A stretch of DNA of 64,000 bases from Verrucomicrobiota bacterium (GTDB taxonomy: Bacteria > Verrucomicrobiota > Verrucomicrobiia > Opitutales > Puniceicoccaceae). Numbering within the stretch: position 1 is the first letter of the stretch; each line of letters begins with the position of its first letter. The notes beneath the pieces were generated by a model, which was not told the DNA's origin, searched no databases, and saw only the letters and a list, made by a program, of their open reading frames with translations. The position numbers and the translations under genes were made by a program. Location: NCBI GenBank assembly GCA_038744685.1, contig JBCDMB010000004.1, positions 62,001 to 126,000 of the forward strand. The letters run 5' to 3'. Below are positions 18,690-27,960 of the stretch, piece by piece.

Positions 18690-19401
18690 GCTGAGAACGG
18701 CCGCATTGCTGGCGGCGGCTCTCGTTTGTGCGATCGGGCTAGTTCTGCTCCTACTGCCTTCTGCGGCGGTCGACGGTGCTTTAACGGTCCTAGAGGATTT
18801 GTCGGACAAGCTGGGAGAACATCCGGTCATCCTTTACGGGGCTATGGTTGTTTTGCCGGCCTTTTTTGTTCCTCAAAGTCCGATGCTCGTCCTAGCAGGG
18901 CTGGTCTACGCTGAGCCAATGGGAGAGGTGATGGGTGCGCTCGTCGCTTCCAGTGCTGTAGCCTTGAATATTTTGTGGTGTTACTTTCTCACGGTTGGGC
19001 CCCTCCATCGTGTGGCGAATTTCTTTCTCTCCAAATTCGGATTCTCTCTACCGAAGATTCCCTCGCAAGATCACTTAAAGTTTTCGTTTTTAGTCCGAGT
19101 GACTCCCGTCCTGCCGTTATGCATCCAAAACTATACTCTGGGGCTGTTGCGGGTCCCTCTTCGTTACTACCTGATCGCCAGTTGGACGACGCAGGTTCCT
19201 ATTGCCTTTGGAATCGCATTTACCGCAGGAGCGATTCTTGAAGGAAACTTCGTGATCATTCTGATAGCAGTCTTTGTCCTTCTTCTCTTCCTTTTTGGCG
19301 TTAAGTGGCTTCGAAGGAAATTGCAGACTGATCCTGACCTGGTTGAGGTTTCTAAAGAATTCGCGGCCGAAGGAGGGTCGGACTCTTTACCGTCCGAATG
19401 A
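18679..19401 (+). CDS. TVP38/TMEM64 (SNARE-associated, DedA-superfamily) membrane protein
   Basis: This 240-residue inner-membrane protein has about five to six hydrophobic helices. It carries the family's central pattern of a re-entrant loop (VVLPAFFVPQSPMLVLAGLV), a following small-residue helix and the segment FLVRVTPVLPLCIQNYTLG, which corresponds to the conserved RxxPxxP/N stretch of TVP38 proteins. Family members are implicated in lipid scrambling or membrane homeostasis; a specific substrate cannot be inferred. The GTG start overlaps mcsA-like by 11 bases and the stop overlaps the ATGATG of xseA, so the three genes form one tight unit. Confidence 0.78.
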   Translation: MNRKLRTAALLAAALVCAIGLVLLLLPSAAVDGALTVLEDLSDKLGEHPVILYGAMVVLPAFFVPQSPMLVLAGLVYAEPMGEVMGALVASSAVALNILWCYFLTVGPLHRVANFFLSKFGFSLPKIPSQDHLKFSFLVRVTPVLPLCIQNYTLGLLRVPLRYYLIASWTTQVPIAFGIAFTAGAILEGNFVIILIAVFVLLLFLFGVKWLRRKLQTDPDLVEVSKEFAAEGGSDSLPSE

Positions 19402-20750
19402 TGATGGGACCGGAGAACGCTATCTCGGTTTCAGACCTGAACCGGCAAATTAAAGAGGTGGTGGAGAGGAGTTTTCCTACAGTCTGGGTGAGGGGAGAAA
19501 TTTCGAATCTTAGGCGGCAACCGAGCGGACACTGTTATTTCTCCCTCAAAGATGAGGGTGGCCAGATCTCATCGGTTCTTTTCCGGGGCAACGCTCTTCG
19601 GGTCGAGTGTGAACCTGCCGACGGAAAGCAGGTGGTAGCGTTCGGCGAGGTTTCTGTTTACGAGCCCCGAGGTTCTTATCAGGTCATCGTGCGAGAACTT
19701 TTGGAGGATGGAGTTGGTCGTCTACAGCGGGAATTTGAAGCACTCAAGGAAAGACTGCGAAAGGAGGGACTTTTTGAAGAAGCACGAAAGAAATCCCTTC
19801 CGGAATATCCTCTGACTGTAGGCGTGATCACCTCTCCAAGTGGCGCGGCGATCCGTGATATGATCAGCGTTTTCGAGCGAATGGAATGGAGAGGGAACCT
19901 TCGCATCTTTCCTTCCGCGGTCCAAGGCAATGCCGCCATTCCAAAACTGATTCGCCAAATCGAGAGGGCAGGTTCCATGGAGGAACTCGATCTTTTGGTC
20001 TTAGCTAGAGGCGGGGGTAGTCTTGAGGACCTTTGGTGTTTCAATGACGAGAAGATCGCTAGGGCTCTGGCGGCTTGTCCTGTCGCTACTATTTCCGCAA
20101 TCGGGCACGAAACTGATGTGGTACTGACCGACTTTGTCGCCGATCTGCGTCGGGAAACTCCCACTGGAGCCGCAGAATGGATTAGTAGCTTGATTTCCGT
20201 TTTCAATCGTCGTTTGAGCCAGTCTGGTCAACTGCTTCTTCGCGCGACACGGCATTCCATCCAGAAGCGGACTACAGCGGTCGGCCAAATAGAGGAGCGG
20301 CTTAGTCTGAGACCCCTGGTCAGGCGATTGGAATCCAACAGCCAGCGGCTTGATGATTTTCGGGACCGATTGGTGCGAGCAGTTGACGGGAAGTTGCAGT
20401 ATTCCTGGGTGTCTTTGGCGCAGGCTCGAAAGCAGCTTGCCATTTATGATCCAACTAAGATTTTGGGAGTGCGGCAGAAAGAGAAAGAGGAGATTCAGCG
20501 CCGTTTAAAGCTCATCGTTCAGCGCCGATTTGAGTCCAAAAAGGAAGCGTTGTCCGTGCAGCTCAGGTCACTGCGAAGCGGTGGTTTGGCCCATAACCTG
20601 AAGAGAGGCTTCGTGATCGTGCGGGACTCTTCTGGAAAACCGATCACCAGAAGCGAGCATTGTCGGAGTGAGCGACAGGTTTCCCTTCAGTTTCATGATG
20701 GGACCATCGGTGCCACCGTCGAAGGGGATGGAGGAAGAGGAACTGATTGA
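19398..20750 (+). CDS. xseA: Exodeoxyribonuclease VII large subunit
   Basis: XseA is the catalytic subunit of exonuclease VII, which degrades single-stranded DNA in both directions. The 450-residue product has the N-terminal OB-fold (AISVSDLNRQIKEVVE, VWVRGEISNLRR, HCYFSLKDE), the catalytic region GVITSPSGAAIRDMISV and the motif ARGGGSLEDLWCFNDE, then a long coiled-coil C-terminus. The length is normal. The start overlaps the preceding membrane-protein gene by four bases. No xseB reading frame is visible in the 54 bases before the next gene, so the small subunit must be encoded elsewhere. Confidence 0.94.
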   Translation: MMMGPENAISVSDLNRQIKEVVERSFPTVWVRGEISNLRRQPSGHCYFSLKDEGGQISSVLFRGNALRVECEPADGKQVVAFGEVSVYEPRGSYQVIVRELLEDGVGRLQREFEALKERLRKEGLFEEARKKSLPEYPLTVGVITSPSGAAIRDMISVFERMEWRGNLRIFPSAVQGNAAIPKLIRQIERAGSMEELDLLVLARGGGSLEDLWCFNDEKIARALAACPVATISAIGHETDVVLTDFVADLRRETPTGAAEWISSLISVFNRRLSQSGQLLLRATRHSIQKRTTAVGQIEERLSLRPLVRRLESNSQRLDDFRDRLVRAVDGKLQYSWVSLAQARKQLAIYDPTKILGVRQKEKEEIQRRLKLIVQRRFESKKEALSVQLRSLRSGGLAHNLKRGFVIVRDSSGKPITRSEHCRSERQVSLQFHDGTIGATVEGDGGRGTD

Positions 20751-20804
20751 TGGACTCCTTCTTCCACACTTGCGCTGTCACGGTTTGATAGTTGGTTTTC
20801 TTGG

Positions 20805-22259
20805 ATGCCTCTGGATCGGTTAAAAGGAATTAAGGACGAATACGATGTCATCGTGATCGGCAGCGGACTTGGCGGTTTGACTGCCGCTAACACACTGGCG
20901 AAGGCTGGGCATTCGGTTTTAGTCTTGGAGCATCATTACCAGCTGGGTGGCCTCGCTACTTGGTTTAAACGTCCCAGAGGTCACATCTTCGACATTTCGC
21001 TTCATGGCTTTCCTCACGGGATGCTGAAGTCCTGCCGTAAATATTGGACCAAGGAGATCGCGGATTCGATCGTCCAGCTAAGGGACGTGAGGTTTATTAA
21101 TCCCCAGTTTGACGTCTGGACAACGTTTGCCCGGGACGACTTCAGTCGAATTCTGGAAGAGGAGTTCAAGATTTCCCGATCTACGGTTGAGGCTTTCTTT
21201 GAGCACCTGAGGGCGATGAACTTTTATGATCAGGACAATCGGACTACCGGCGAGTTGTTTGAGGAATTTTTCCCAGGGCGTTCAGATGTAAAACGTTTGC
21301 TGATGGAACCGATTGCCTATGCGAACGGTTCTTCGGAAGAAGATCCGGCGATTACTTTTGGAATCGTTTTCTCGAATTTCATGAGTAAAGGGGTGTTTAC
21401 CTTTCAAGGTGGCACCGACGTTCTTGTTGGAAAGATGGAAGAGGAGCTTAAGGCCAATGGCGTTGATATTCGGAAGAAGGTTTTAGTTGAGAAAATTGAA
21501 GTAGAGGAAGTAGCCGGGAAGCCTGTTGTCAGGGGTGTGACTGCAAACGGTAGATTCATTCCAGCAAAAGCCGTTGTTTCCAATGCCAACGTCAAGAACA
21601 CCACGCTGCGTTTGGTGGGGGATGAGTATCTGGATGACGAATACGCGGATGCGGTTCGCGGAGTCCGGGTCAACACGAGTTCCTGTCAGGTCTACATGGG
21701 CTTACGGAAGGGCGAATCTATTGAGAACATCGGGGACCTTGTTTTCACCTCCGAAGCTGAAAAGTTTTCGAGCGATGAACTGACGGATATCAACACGACT
21801 AGTCGGACTTTCTCAGTCTATTATCCGGACATGCGTCCACATTTGGATCCTCCTCGCTATTCGGTGGTTGCCTCTCTCAATGCAAAGTGGTCGGATTGGT
21901 CAGATCTCGACGAGAAAGCCTACCAAATCGAGAAGGACCGTTTGTGCGAGGAGTCCATCCTGTCTTTGGAAAAGTATCTTCCGGGAATCCGGGATAAGCT
22001 GGACCATGTGGAGGCGGCAACCCCTCGAACCGTGAACCATTACACCCGACATATCGGAGGCACCTCCTTTGGCACAAAATTTGAAGGACTTCAGGTATCA
22101 ATGGACCTCCCTGAGAAAGTGCCTGGCCTGTATCATGCCGGAAGCGTCGGAATCATCATGTCCGGTTGGCTCGGAACCATCAATTACGGGGTGATCGTGT
22201 CGAGTAAGGTCGATCGATTCTTGGGAAGTAACTCAAAACCTGCAGTCGTGGCTAAATAG
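20805..22259 (+). CDS. Carotenoid isomerase/phytoene dehydrogenase-like flavoprotein
   Basis: This 484-residue FAD-dependent oxidoreductase belongs to the CrtI/CrtISO/retinol-saturase group. It has an N-terminal dinucleotide fold ([19 protein letters not shown]), the GLATWF segment after the FAD ribose-binding Glu, a mid-protein [14 protein letters not shown], and the C-terminal [20 protein letters not shown], which closes the FAD site. Carotenoid or polyprenoid desaturation or isomerisation is possible, but no other pigment-synthesis gene lies nearby, so the substrate is unknown. The gene stands alone between xseA and a converging ATPase. Confidence 0.75.
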   Translation: MPLDRLKGIKDEYDVIVIGSGLGGLTAANTLAKAGHSVLVLEHHYQLGGLATWFKRPRGHIFDISLHGFPHGMLKSCRKYWTKEIADSIVQLRDVRFINPQFDVWTTFARDDFSRILEEEFKISRSTVEAFFEHLRAMNFYDQDNRTTGELFEEFFPGRSDVKRLLMEPIAYANGSSEEDPAITFGIVFSNFMSKGVFTFQGGTDVLVGKMEEELKANGVDIRKKVLVEKIEVEEVAGKPVVRGVTANGRFIPAKAVVSNANVKNTTLRLVGDEYLDDEYADAVRGVRVNTSSCQVYMGLRKGESIENIGDLVFTSEAEKFSSDELTDINTTSRTFSVYYPDMRPHLDPPRYSVVASLNAKWSDWSDLDEKAYQIEKDRLCEESILSLEKYLPGIRDKLDHVEAATPRTVNHYTRHIGGTSFGTKFEGLQVSMDLPEKVPGLYHAGSVGIIMSGWLGTINYGVIVSSKVDRFLGSNSKPAVVAK

Positions 22260-22353
22260 CGTAAAAGGCTTTGATCGAAGTTTCGCGCTGCTTACAAGAT
22301 CAAGGACGAATTTTTCAAGCGATTTAGACTACAGAGCCGATTCAGCAGCAATC

Positions 22354-23514
22354 TTATGGGAGTGATCCAATGTCTTTAAAATGGATCGCTTCAATGGACT
22401 CACTGAGTTGATGGGCCTTGCCTGAGTAGATTAAGTAGCTTGAACAGACTTTGTCTGTGAGATCCTTAAATCTACTGATTCCTTTGAGGTGCTCTATTTT
22501 GAATGTAGCTGCAGCTTTGATCTCGATTGCCTGAAGGGATCGGCCTAATTGAATTAAGAGATCGACTTCATTGCCATTGCTATCTCTGAAGTAGTAAAGC
22601 CCGGCTACCCGGCCTTTGTTGTAATGGTTTTTCAGATAATCAATGACAGCCATGTTCTCAAAGATTTGGCCAACCAACGGGTCGCGTGTCACCTGTTGGG
22701 GCTCGCGTATGCCTAATAGGTAGCAGAGCAAGCCAACATCCGTAAAAAAATACTTCGGACTTTTGATTATCCGTTTCCCGAAGTTCTCAAAGTACGGCGG
22801 TAGCTTAAAGAGGATGAACGAAGCTTCGAGGATAGAGGTCCAGTTCCGTATTGTCTTTGCATCGACACCCACATCGTTGGCCAGGGAGCTGTAGTCAAAG
22901 ATCTGACCCGTTCTTCCAGCAAGTAACTTTAGTGTTTTTTCAAAGAGGCTGGCATCCTTGAGATTGATCAGCTGACGGACGTCACGTTCGACATAAGTCT
23001 GATAGTAGTTCGCGTAGGCTGTGCTCGGTCGCTGTTTTTTCTCATAAATGCGCGGCATAAAGCCAGTGAAACAGTAGTCTTCGAAGCGTTCGAATTCGAT
23101 TCCATCACTGCGTAGTTCATTGATAGAAAAAGGCAGTAGATTCAGGATGGCGGTTCGACCGGCAAGTGACTGCGAAATCGCCTCCCGCAGGCTGAGTTGA
23201 TGTGAACCCGTAAGAACGAAACGGCCATTTTCCGATACGGAATCGACTTCAACTTGAATGTAACTCAGTAACTCTGGAGCACGCTGGATTTCGTCAATAA
23301 TGACTTTCTCTGAAAATTGCTTCAGATAGGCTTTAGGGTCGTTTCGAGCGATTTCACGGGTTTCTGGGTCTTCCAAATTAGAATATGGGTAATCTTCGAG
23401 TGCTGTTCTAACCAGAGTAGTCTTTCCCGCCTGTCGTGGCCCAAGAACGGTTACTACAGGATACTCTTCGAGCACCCTTCGCAGTTCCTCTTCTATTTGC
23501 CGCCGAATCAGCAT
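22354..23514 (-). CDS. AAA ATPase with DUF4143
   Basis: This 386-residue ATPase is of the AAA_14 plus DUF4143 type, common in bacteria and often on mobile or variable segments. It shows Walker A GPRQAGKTT (residues 25-33), Walker B KVIIDEIQRAP, the sensor-like FVLTGSHQLSL, and a C-terminal DUF4143 region ending in a nuclease-fold-like stretch (GNEVDLLIQLGRSLQAIEIK). That last segment has the D...ExK arrangement of restriction-endonuclease folds. The biological role of the family is not established. No antitoxin-like partner is adjacent. The tRNA-Gln gene lies 160 bases beyond its start. Confidence 0.85.
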   Translation of the reverse strand: MLIRRQIEEELRRVLEEYPVVTVLGPRQAGKTTLVRTALEDYPYSNLEDPETREIARNDPKAYLKQFSEKVIIDEIQRAPELLSYIQVEVDSVSENGRFVLTGSHQLSLREAISQSLAGRTAILNLLPFSINELRSDGIEFERFEDYCFTGFMPRIYEKKQRPSTAYANYYQTYVERDVRQLINLKDASLFEKTLKLLAGRTGQIFDYSSLANDVGVDAKTIRNWTSILEASFILFKLPPYFENFGKRIIKSPKYFFTDVGLLCYLLGIREPQQVTRDPLVGQIFENMAVIDYLKNHYNKGRVAGLYYFRDSNGNEVDLLIQLGRSLQAIEIKAAATFKIEHLKGISRFKDLTDKVCSSYLIYSGKAHQLSESIEAIHFKDIGSLP

Positions 23515-23674
23515 AAGTATACATTATTTATGTAAAACAGGAATTCAAGTCATAATTTGAATAATTCAAAGTTTTGATACTGTTTGTCGCTTCGATAGTC
23601 TTTCGCGTAGCTAGTAAGCGGATTGCCGGCTTGACCCTACAACCAAAAGTGAGTCTCGTTGGGGTTGAGCTGCA

Positions 23675-23748
23675 GGCCCGTGGTGTAATGGTAGCACCGC
23701 AGTTTTTGGTACTGCTTGTCGGGGTTCGAATCCCTGCGGGCCTGCCAC
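23675..23748 (+). tRNA. tRNA-Gln (anticodon UUG)
   Basis: A complete 74-base cloverleaf including the encoded CCA. The acceptor stem AGGCCCG pairs with CGGGCCT. The D arm is GTGTAATGGTAGCAC. The anticodon stem GCAGT/ACTGC encloses the loop TTTTGGT, whose anticodon is TTG. The T arm is CGGGGTTCGAATCCCTG. The discriminator is G, followed by CCA. It reads glutamine CAA and, by wobble, CAG. Confidence 0.95.
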
Positions 23749-23766
23749 TCATGAAGCCGTCTGGTC

Positions 23767-24645
23767 CTACCGTTCAGTCAATCGGCGAAGGTGTATTTGG
23801 ACTCGCTCCTTGTCTTCTGGATAGGTTACGCCGAACCATTGACTATTACTTTCAAGGACAGGGCATTGAACCAGGCCTGAACGGATCCAACGATCCACAG
23901 CTTCTGGCAGATACCATTCCGATTTGGGGTCCTTCGATCTTTCGGTTAGAAAATCCTTAAAATCCTGCTCAAGGAGTGGGAACACAGCCGGGGTGAATCC
24001 CCAAAAATTCAGGGAGACAGAAGCGTTTTCATCCAGTTCTATTCGCGGTTGATGGGGTGGGGTTCCCCGGAGAATTTGGTCCTCGTCCCGACTGATTTCT
24101 TCGAACTCCTCAATTCGTTGAAGAAGATGATGTTCAACGGAGCAAATCCCACGATTGACGACCCCAAAGTCTGAGAGAGTGTTGCCGAGAGGGTAGGAGA
24201 CCATCGCGGCTGCGATCTGGCCGGGATCTTGTTCGATGAGCCAGTCGGCGAGCGTCTGGTAGGCTTCCCTCCCGTAAAAATCATCAGCGTTGATCACGGC
24301 GAAAGGCTCATTGATGAGGGAGCGCGCGGCTCGGACCGCATGGGCCGTTCCCCATGGCTTCACCCGGTCCTTCGGGACGGAAAAATCAGGGGGAAGATCG
24401 CCTAGATCCTGGAACACATATTCAACCTCTACCTGAGAGAGAAAACGATCTCCGACAACTTCGCGGAAAGCCGATTCAATGTCCCTTCGGATAACAAAGA
24501 CAACTTTGCGGAAACCAGCGGCTGAGGCGTCGGTTACGGAATAGTCGAGCATGATCTCGCCACTGGGACCCATTGCGTCGATTTGTTTGAGTCCACCATA
24601 GCGGCTTCCCATTCCAGCCGCGAGAATGACAAGAGTCGGTTTCAC
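23767..24645 (-). CDS. Sugar-phosphate nucleotidyltransferase
   Basis: This 292-residue protein has the nucleotidyltransferase (GT-A-like) fold. The N-terminal LAAGMGSRYGGLKQIDAMG is the NTP-binding signature, here with the RYGGLKQ variant. FAVINADDFYG carries the metal-binding Asp pair. WGTAHAVRAARSL is the base and sugar-binding segment. The likely reaction is NTP plus sugar-1-phosphate to NDP-sugar and pyrophosphate. The exact sugar (glucose, mannose or other) is not determined. It is divergent from the ion-channel gene and ends 19 bases after the tRNA on the opposite strand. Confidence 0.8.
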   Translation of the reverse strand: MKPTLVILAAGMGSRYGGLKQIDAMGPSGEIMLDYSVTDASAAGFRKVVFVIRRDIESAFREVVGDRFLSQVEVEYVFQDLGDLPPDFSVPKDRVKPWGTAHAVRAARSLINEPFAVINADDFYGREAYQTLADWLIEQDPGQIAAAMVSYPLGNTLSDFGVVNRGICSVEHHLLQRIEEFEEISRDEDQILRGTPPHQPRIELDENASVSLNFWGFTPAVFPLLEQDFKDFLTERSKDPKSEWYLPEAVDRWIRSGLVQCPVLESNSQWFGVTYPEDKERVQIHLRRLTER

Positions 24646-24786
24646 TTCCGAAGGCTCCGCGATGACCAGCTTGGAGGCAAGCCTATGGTCGATCGACGGG
24701 GTTTTATTCCCCCCTGAGGTCGTTTCGTTTCTGGTTCTGGCCTTTCGTAATGAGGGTTGGTCCGCAATACTGGTGTTTGAGTTTTT

Positions 24787-24812
24787 GATCCCATCTGGGA
24801 TCTTTTCTCTTT
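24787..24812 (+). terminator. Terminator-like hairpin in the leader of the ion-channel gene
   Basis: GATCCC ATCT GGGATC forms a 6-bp stem with a tetraloop and is followed directly by TTTTCTCTTT. It points forward but no forward gene ends upstream for several hundred bases, and the channel gene begins 59 bases later. It may be a leader attenuator or a barrier to read-through; this is an inference. Confidence 0.4.
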
Positions 24813-24870
24813 GCTCCTAAGTGATACTAGTGAGAACAGTGGGGGTGCTCCTTCAATGACAGTTGGATAG

Positions 24871-25908
24871 ATGAAACCAAAAACACTCTTGCAGGCTCTC
24901 TTTGTAGGGCTTTTCGCGATTGCCAACTCCTCTGTCTCTGAGTCGACAGAATTGCCAGATAGTGGTCAGTCAGCGACTGAGGTTTCAATTGCAGTAACAC
25001 TTCTCGACCTTCTGGAAGTCAATGAACCAAGCCAAAGCTTTCGGGCTCGTGGTTTTCTTTCGCTTCGTTGGATCGATCCGGATATCCGTCTGGAGAATGT
25101 GGATCAGCCGGTGGAGCAGACGCTTTTGGGTTCACAAGCTCTGGCAAAATTGGAGAACATTTGGTGGCCTCAAGTTGAATTCATTAATGCGATTGGCGCG
25201 CGGACAGTGGAGAATCGAGAGCTGATTCTCAAGACTTCCGGAGAGAGAGAATACCGGGAGATCTTTGATGCGAGCTTCCAGAGCAGTTACGACCTTCGTA
25301 AATTTCCACGGGATTCCCAGCAATTGAAGATTGCAATCGAATCGTTCGCCCACCCAGAGGACCAGCTAGTTTGGGCCATCAATCGGGAACAGAGTGTGGT
25401 GGATGCTGCAGTAATAGATCATGTTGTCGAGTGGGAGGTAGTCGACCATTCCGCGGAGGTATTACACCGGAAGGAAGTCCGAGAAGAAACGGTTTTCTCT
25501 GAAGCAGTCTTCACGTATGACGTGGAACGAAAGATGTTTTTCTACTTCACCCGGATTTTCCTACCTTTTTCGTTTTTTCTTCTTCTTTCGACCTGTGTGT
25601 TCTGGATGGAGAATGACGCGTTGGATCGCCGGGTTAGTATCGTTTTCTCAGCAAATCTGACGGCGGTCGCCTTTAGTTTTTTCGTCTCGAGACAACTCCC
25701 AAGAGTTCCTTACCTGACCTTGATGGATCAGTTGATCATCTCCGGTTACCTGATGACAGGAATTTGCGTCGCCACCGTCATTGCTTTCGAAAGGGCCAAG
25801 ATCAATGGGAACGAAAGGCTTTGGAAGTCAGGGAATTTTTTGGCGCGGTTTCTAATGCCGAGCCTTTACGTAATCGTTTGGGCTTCGATTTTAGTGGTCA
25901 GTTTGTAA
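24871..25908 (+). CDS. Prokaryotic pentameric ligand-gated ion channel
   Basis: This 345-residue protein has the architecture of the Cys-loop receptor superfamily, as in the bacterial channels GLIC and ELIC. A signal peptide (about 1-26) precedes a beta-sandwich extracellular domain of about 190 residues. That domain has IWWPQVEFINA (97-107), equivalent to the WxPD region, and YDLRKFPRDSQQLKIAIES (140-158). Four helices follow: M1 about 222-246 with the conserved Pro (RIFLPFSFFLLL), M2 about 253-275 lining the pore, the M2-M3 loop LPRVPYLTLMD, M3 about 286-306 and M4 about 323-344. As in other bacterial members, the disulfide-loop cysteines are absent. The ligand and ion selectivity cannot be read. 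Confidence 0.85.
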   Translation: MKPKTLLQALFVGLFAIANSSVSESTELPDSGQSATEVSIAVTLLDLLEVNEPSQSFRARGFLSLRWIDPDIRLENVDQPVEQTLLGSQALAKLENIWWPQVEFINAIGARTVENRELILKTSGEREYREIFDASFQSSYDLRKFPRDSQQLKIAIESFAHPEDQLVWAINREQSVVDAAVIDHVVEWEVVDHSAEVLHRKEVREETVFSEAVFTYDVERKMFFYFTRIFLPFSFFLLLSTCVFWMENDALDRRVSIVFSANLTAVAFSFFVSRQLPRVPYLTLMDQLIISGYLMTGICVATVIAFERAKINGNERLWKSGNFLARFLMPSLYVIVWASILVVSL

Positions 25909-26033
25909 GGACGGCCCGTTTTCATGTTTGCTCGTTAAAGCGCAGCTACAGCCTCTCAGCACGATTCAGGGGTAAAGGAAATTGCACCCGACCTTGCACC
26001 GAGCGTCTTGTATTTGGCTAAAATCGCTCCCGG

Positions 26034-27326
26034 TCAGGACGATCCGCCGTAGGGCAGCGGAAAGCGGCTGCAAAGTTCCAGAGCAATCTCTTTGGCCTCC
26101 CTGACCGCGTCGCTGCTGTCAGGTGCTCGGAGGACTGTGTCGATCGCGCCCCCGATCGCTATCATTTCCTCTTCACCCATTCCTCGACTGGTCACGGCAG
26201 GTGTCCCCAGCCGTAGCCCGCTGGTCTGAAAAGGACTCCGAGTCTCACCGGGAACCGTATTTCGGTTGGTGGTGATGTTGGCCTCGTCCAAACGGTTTTG
26301 AGCAATCTTTCCCGTTAGTTCCGGGTCGGTCCCTCTCAGGTCGATCAGGCAAAGGTGATTGTCCGTTCCGCCGCTCACGAGAGTATGCCCATTATCCGCC
26401 AGAAAGGCCGCAAGAGTTTTAGCGTTTGCTTTCACCTCCGCTTGATAAGCCTTGAATTCGTCTTTCATGGCTTCGCCAAAGCAGACCGCCTTCGCCGCGA
26501 TCACGTGCATGAGCGGTCCGCCTTGAGTACCTGGAAAAACAGCCGAGTCGATTTTCTTTGCCCATTCTTCTTTGCAGAGAATGAGACCCCCCCGCGGTCC
26601 ACGCAGTGTTTTGTGAGTCGTGGTCGTCACGAAATCTGCGTGGGGGACTGGGGATGGATGTTCCCCCGCAGCCACAAGACCTGCGATGTGCGCGATGTCG
26701 GCAAGAAGCAACGCTCCGTTCTCCCTTGCGATTTCTCCCATCCGGCCAAAATCGATTTCGCGCGCATAGGCAGAGGCACCCACGGTGATCATTTTTGGCT
26801 GAAACTCCTTCGCGCGAGCAGCTACCTTATCATAGTCTATGCGACCGGTCTCCGGCTCTACACCATAGTTTTCGACGGTATAAAGCTTTCCACTGAAGTT
26901 CATAGGATGACCATGGGTAAGGTGCCCACCGTCTGAGAGGTTCATCGTTAAGATCCGATCTCCAGCGTCGAGGGAAGCCAAATAGACCGCTGCATTCGCC
27001 TGACTACCCGCATGGGGCTGCACATTTGCATGATCCGCTCCAAACAGTTTCTTGGCTCTTTCGATAGCGAAGGTCTCCGCGCGGTCCACCACATCGCAAC
27101 CGCCGTAGTAGCGCCTTCCGGGATAGCCCTCCGCGTATTTGTTCGTGAGAACGCTTCCGGTCGCCTCGATTACCGCCGGCAGAGTAAAGTTTTCTGATGC
27201 AATTAGCTCAATGTGGCACTGTTGCCGCTCACGTTCCTCTACGAGGACGTGGTAAAGCTCTGGGTCCAGGTTTGCCAGCGACTCAGACGATAGAGTGGGA
27301 ATAGAAGTGTCGGTATCTCTGCTCAT
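26034..27326 (-). CDS. glyA: Serine hydroxymethyltransferase
   Basis: GlyA interconverts serine and glycine with tetrahydrofolate and supplies one-carbon units. The 430-residue protein is of normal length. Visible motifs are [54 protein letters not shown], and the PLP-lysine region [13 protein letters not shown]. All core substrate- and cofactor-binding segments appear intact. It is the downstream end of a reverse-strand run that includes the phosphatase at 27366, which is 39 bases away. Confidence 0.97.
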   Translation of the reverse strand: MSRDTDTSIPTLSSESLANLDPELYHVLVEERERQQCHIELIASENFTLPAVIEATGSVLTNKYAEGYPGRRYYGGCDVVDRAETFAIERAKKLFGADHANVQPHAGSQANAAVYLASLDAGDRILTMNLSDGGHLTHGHPMNFSGKLYTVENYGVEPETGRIDYDKVAARAKEFQPKMITVGASAYAREIDFGRMGEIARENGALLLADIAHIAGLVAAGEHPSPVPHADFVTTTTHKTLRGPRGGLILCKEEWAKKIDSAVFPGTQGGPLMHVIAAKAVCFGEAMKDEFKAYQAEVKANAKTLAAFLADNGHTLVSGGTDNHLCLIDLRGTDPELTGKIAQNRLDEANITTNRNTVPGETRSPFQTSGLRLGTPAVTSRGMGEEEMIAIGGAIDTVLRAPDSSDAVREAKEIALELCSRFPLPYGGSS

Positions 27327-27365
27327 TTAGTTAAAAAAACGACTATGCGGGGAGACGTGGAATTT

Positions 27366-27857
27366 TCAACCTCCTCTTTGTGGGAAGACCTCTTGGTAAA
27401 GAAAGCGAAGCATACCGGGAATGGCATCCAGCAAACTATCGCGACACTTCACATATTCGTCGAGGTCTCCTCCGAACGGGTCGGGAACTTCCTTACTTCC
27501 AGACGAGGCATACTCGCGAAAGAGGCGTAGTTGGCCGTTGTGAGTGGGAAAAAGAGCCTCTATCATGCGGAGGTGCGCGGAAGTCATACAAAAGACAGCT
27601 GCAGATTGGGTGATTTGCTCGGGGGTCAATTGAGAGCTCTTGTGCTTAGAGAGGTCGATTCCTACCTTTTTCATGGCGATAATCGAGTTCTCCGAGGCTT
27701 TCGTTCCAGGCTGAGAAGCGATGCCAGCTGAGTCTACCCGGAAGGGCGGCTTGTTGTCCTCACCATCAAGTGCGTGGCGGAGAAGCCCGGCGGCCATTGG
27801 ACTACGGCAAGTGTTCGCAGTGCAAACAACAGTAATAATGGATGGCTCCTCCGTCAC
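27366..27857 (-). CDS. Low-molecular-weight protein-tyrosine phosphatase family protein
   Basis: This 163-residue cytoplasmic protein has the P-loop CTANTCRS (CX5R, residues 12-19) of the LMW phosphatase and arsenate-reductase fold. The general-acid Asp lies in the motif VPDPFGGDLDEY near residue 128. Homologues dephosphorylate tyrosine or, in Gram-positive cell-wall systems, arginine-phosphate (YwlE type). An mcsA-like gene exists at 18162, so an arginine phosphatase is possible, but the Thr in CTANTCRS that favours arginine over tyrosine is suggestive only. It sits between rnhB and glyA on the same strand. Confidence 0.82.
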   Translation of the reverse strand: MTEEPSIITVVCTANTCRSPMAAGLLRHALDGEDNKPPFRVDSAGIASQPGTKASENSIIAMKKVGIDLSKHKSSQLTPEQITQSAAVFCMTSAHLRMIEALFPTHNGQLRLFREYASSGSKEVPDPFGGDLDEYVKCRDSLLDAIPGMLRFLYQEVFPQRGG

Positions 27858-27960
27858 TTGCGGGAGAAAAACCCAGAAACTTCAGGCCGTCAACTGGAGA
27901 GCGGTTCGATTGGATTTGTTCCTTCCAACTGATACGCGGTTCGAAGTGCGGCACCGTTGG

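Noticed and set aside
20750-20805. xseB small subunit after xseA
   Set aside because: Only 54 bases separate xseA from the next gene and no suitable frame of about 70 codons exists.
22354-23748. Integrated genomic island at tRNA-Gln
   Set aside because: There is no integrase gene, no direct repeat of the tRNA 3' end was seen, and the ATPase lies on the 5' side of the tRNA.
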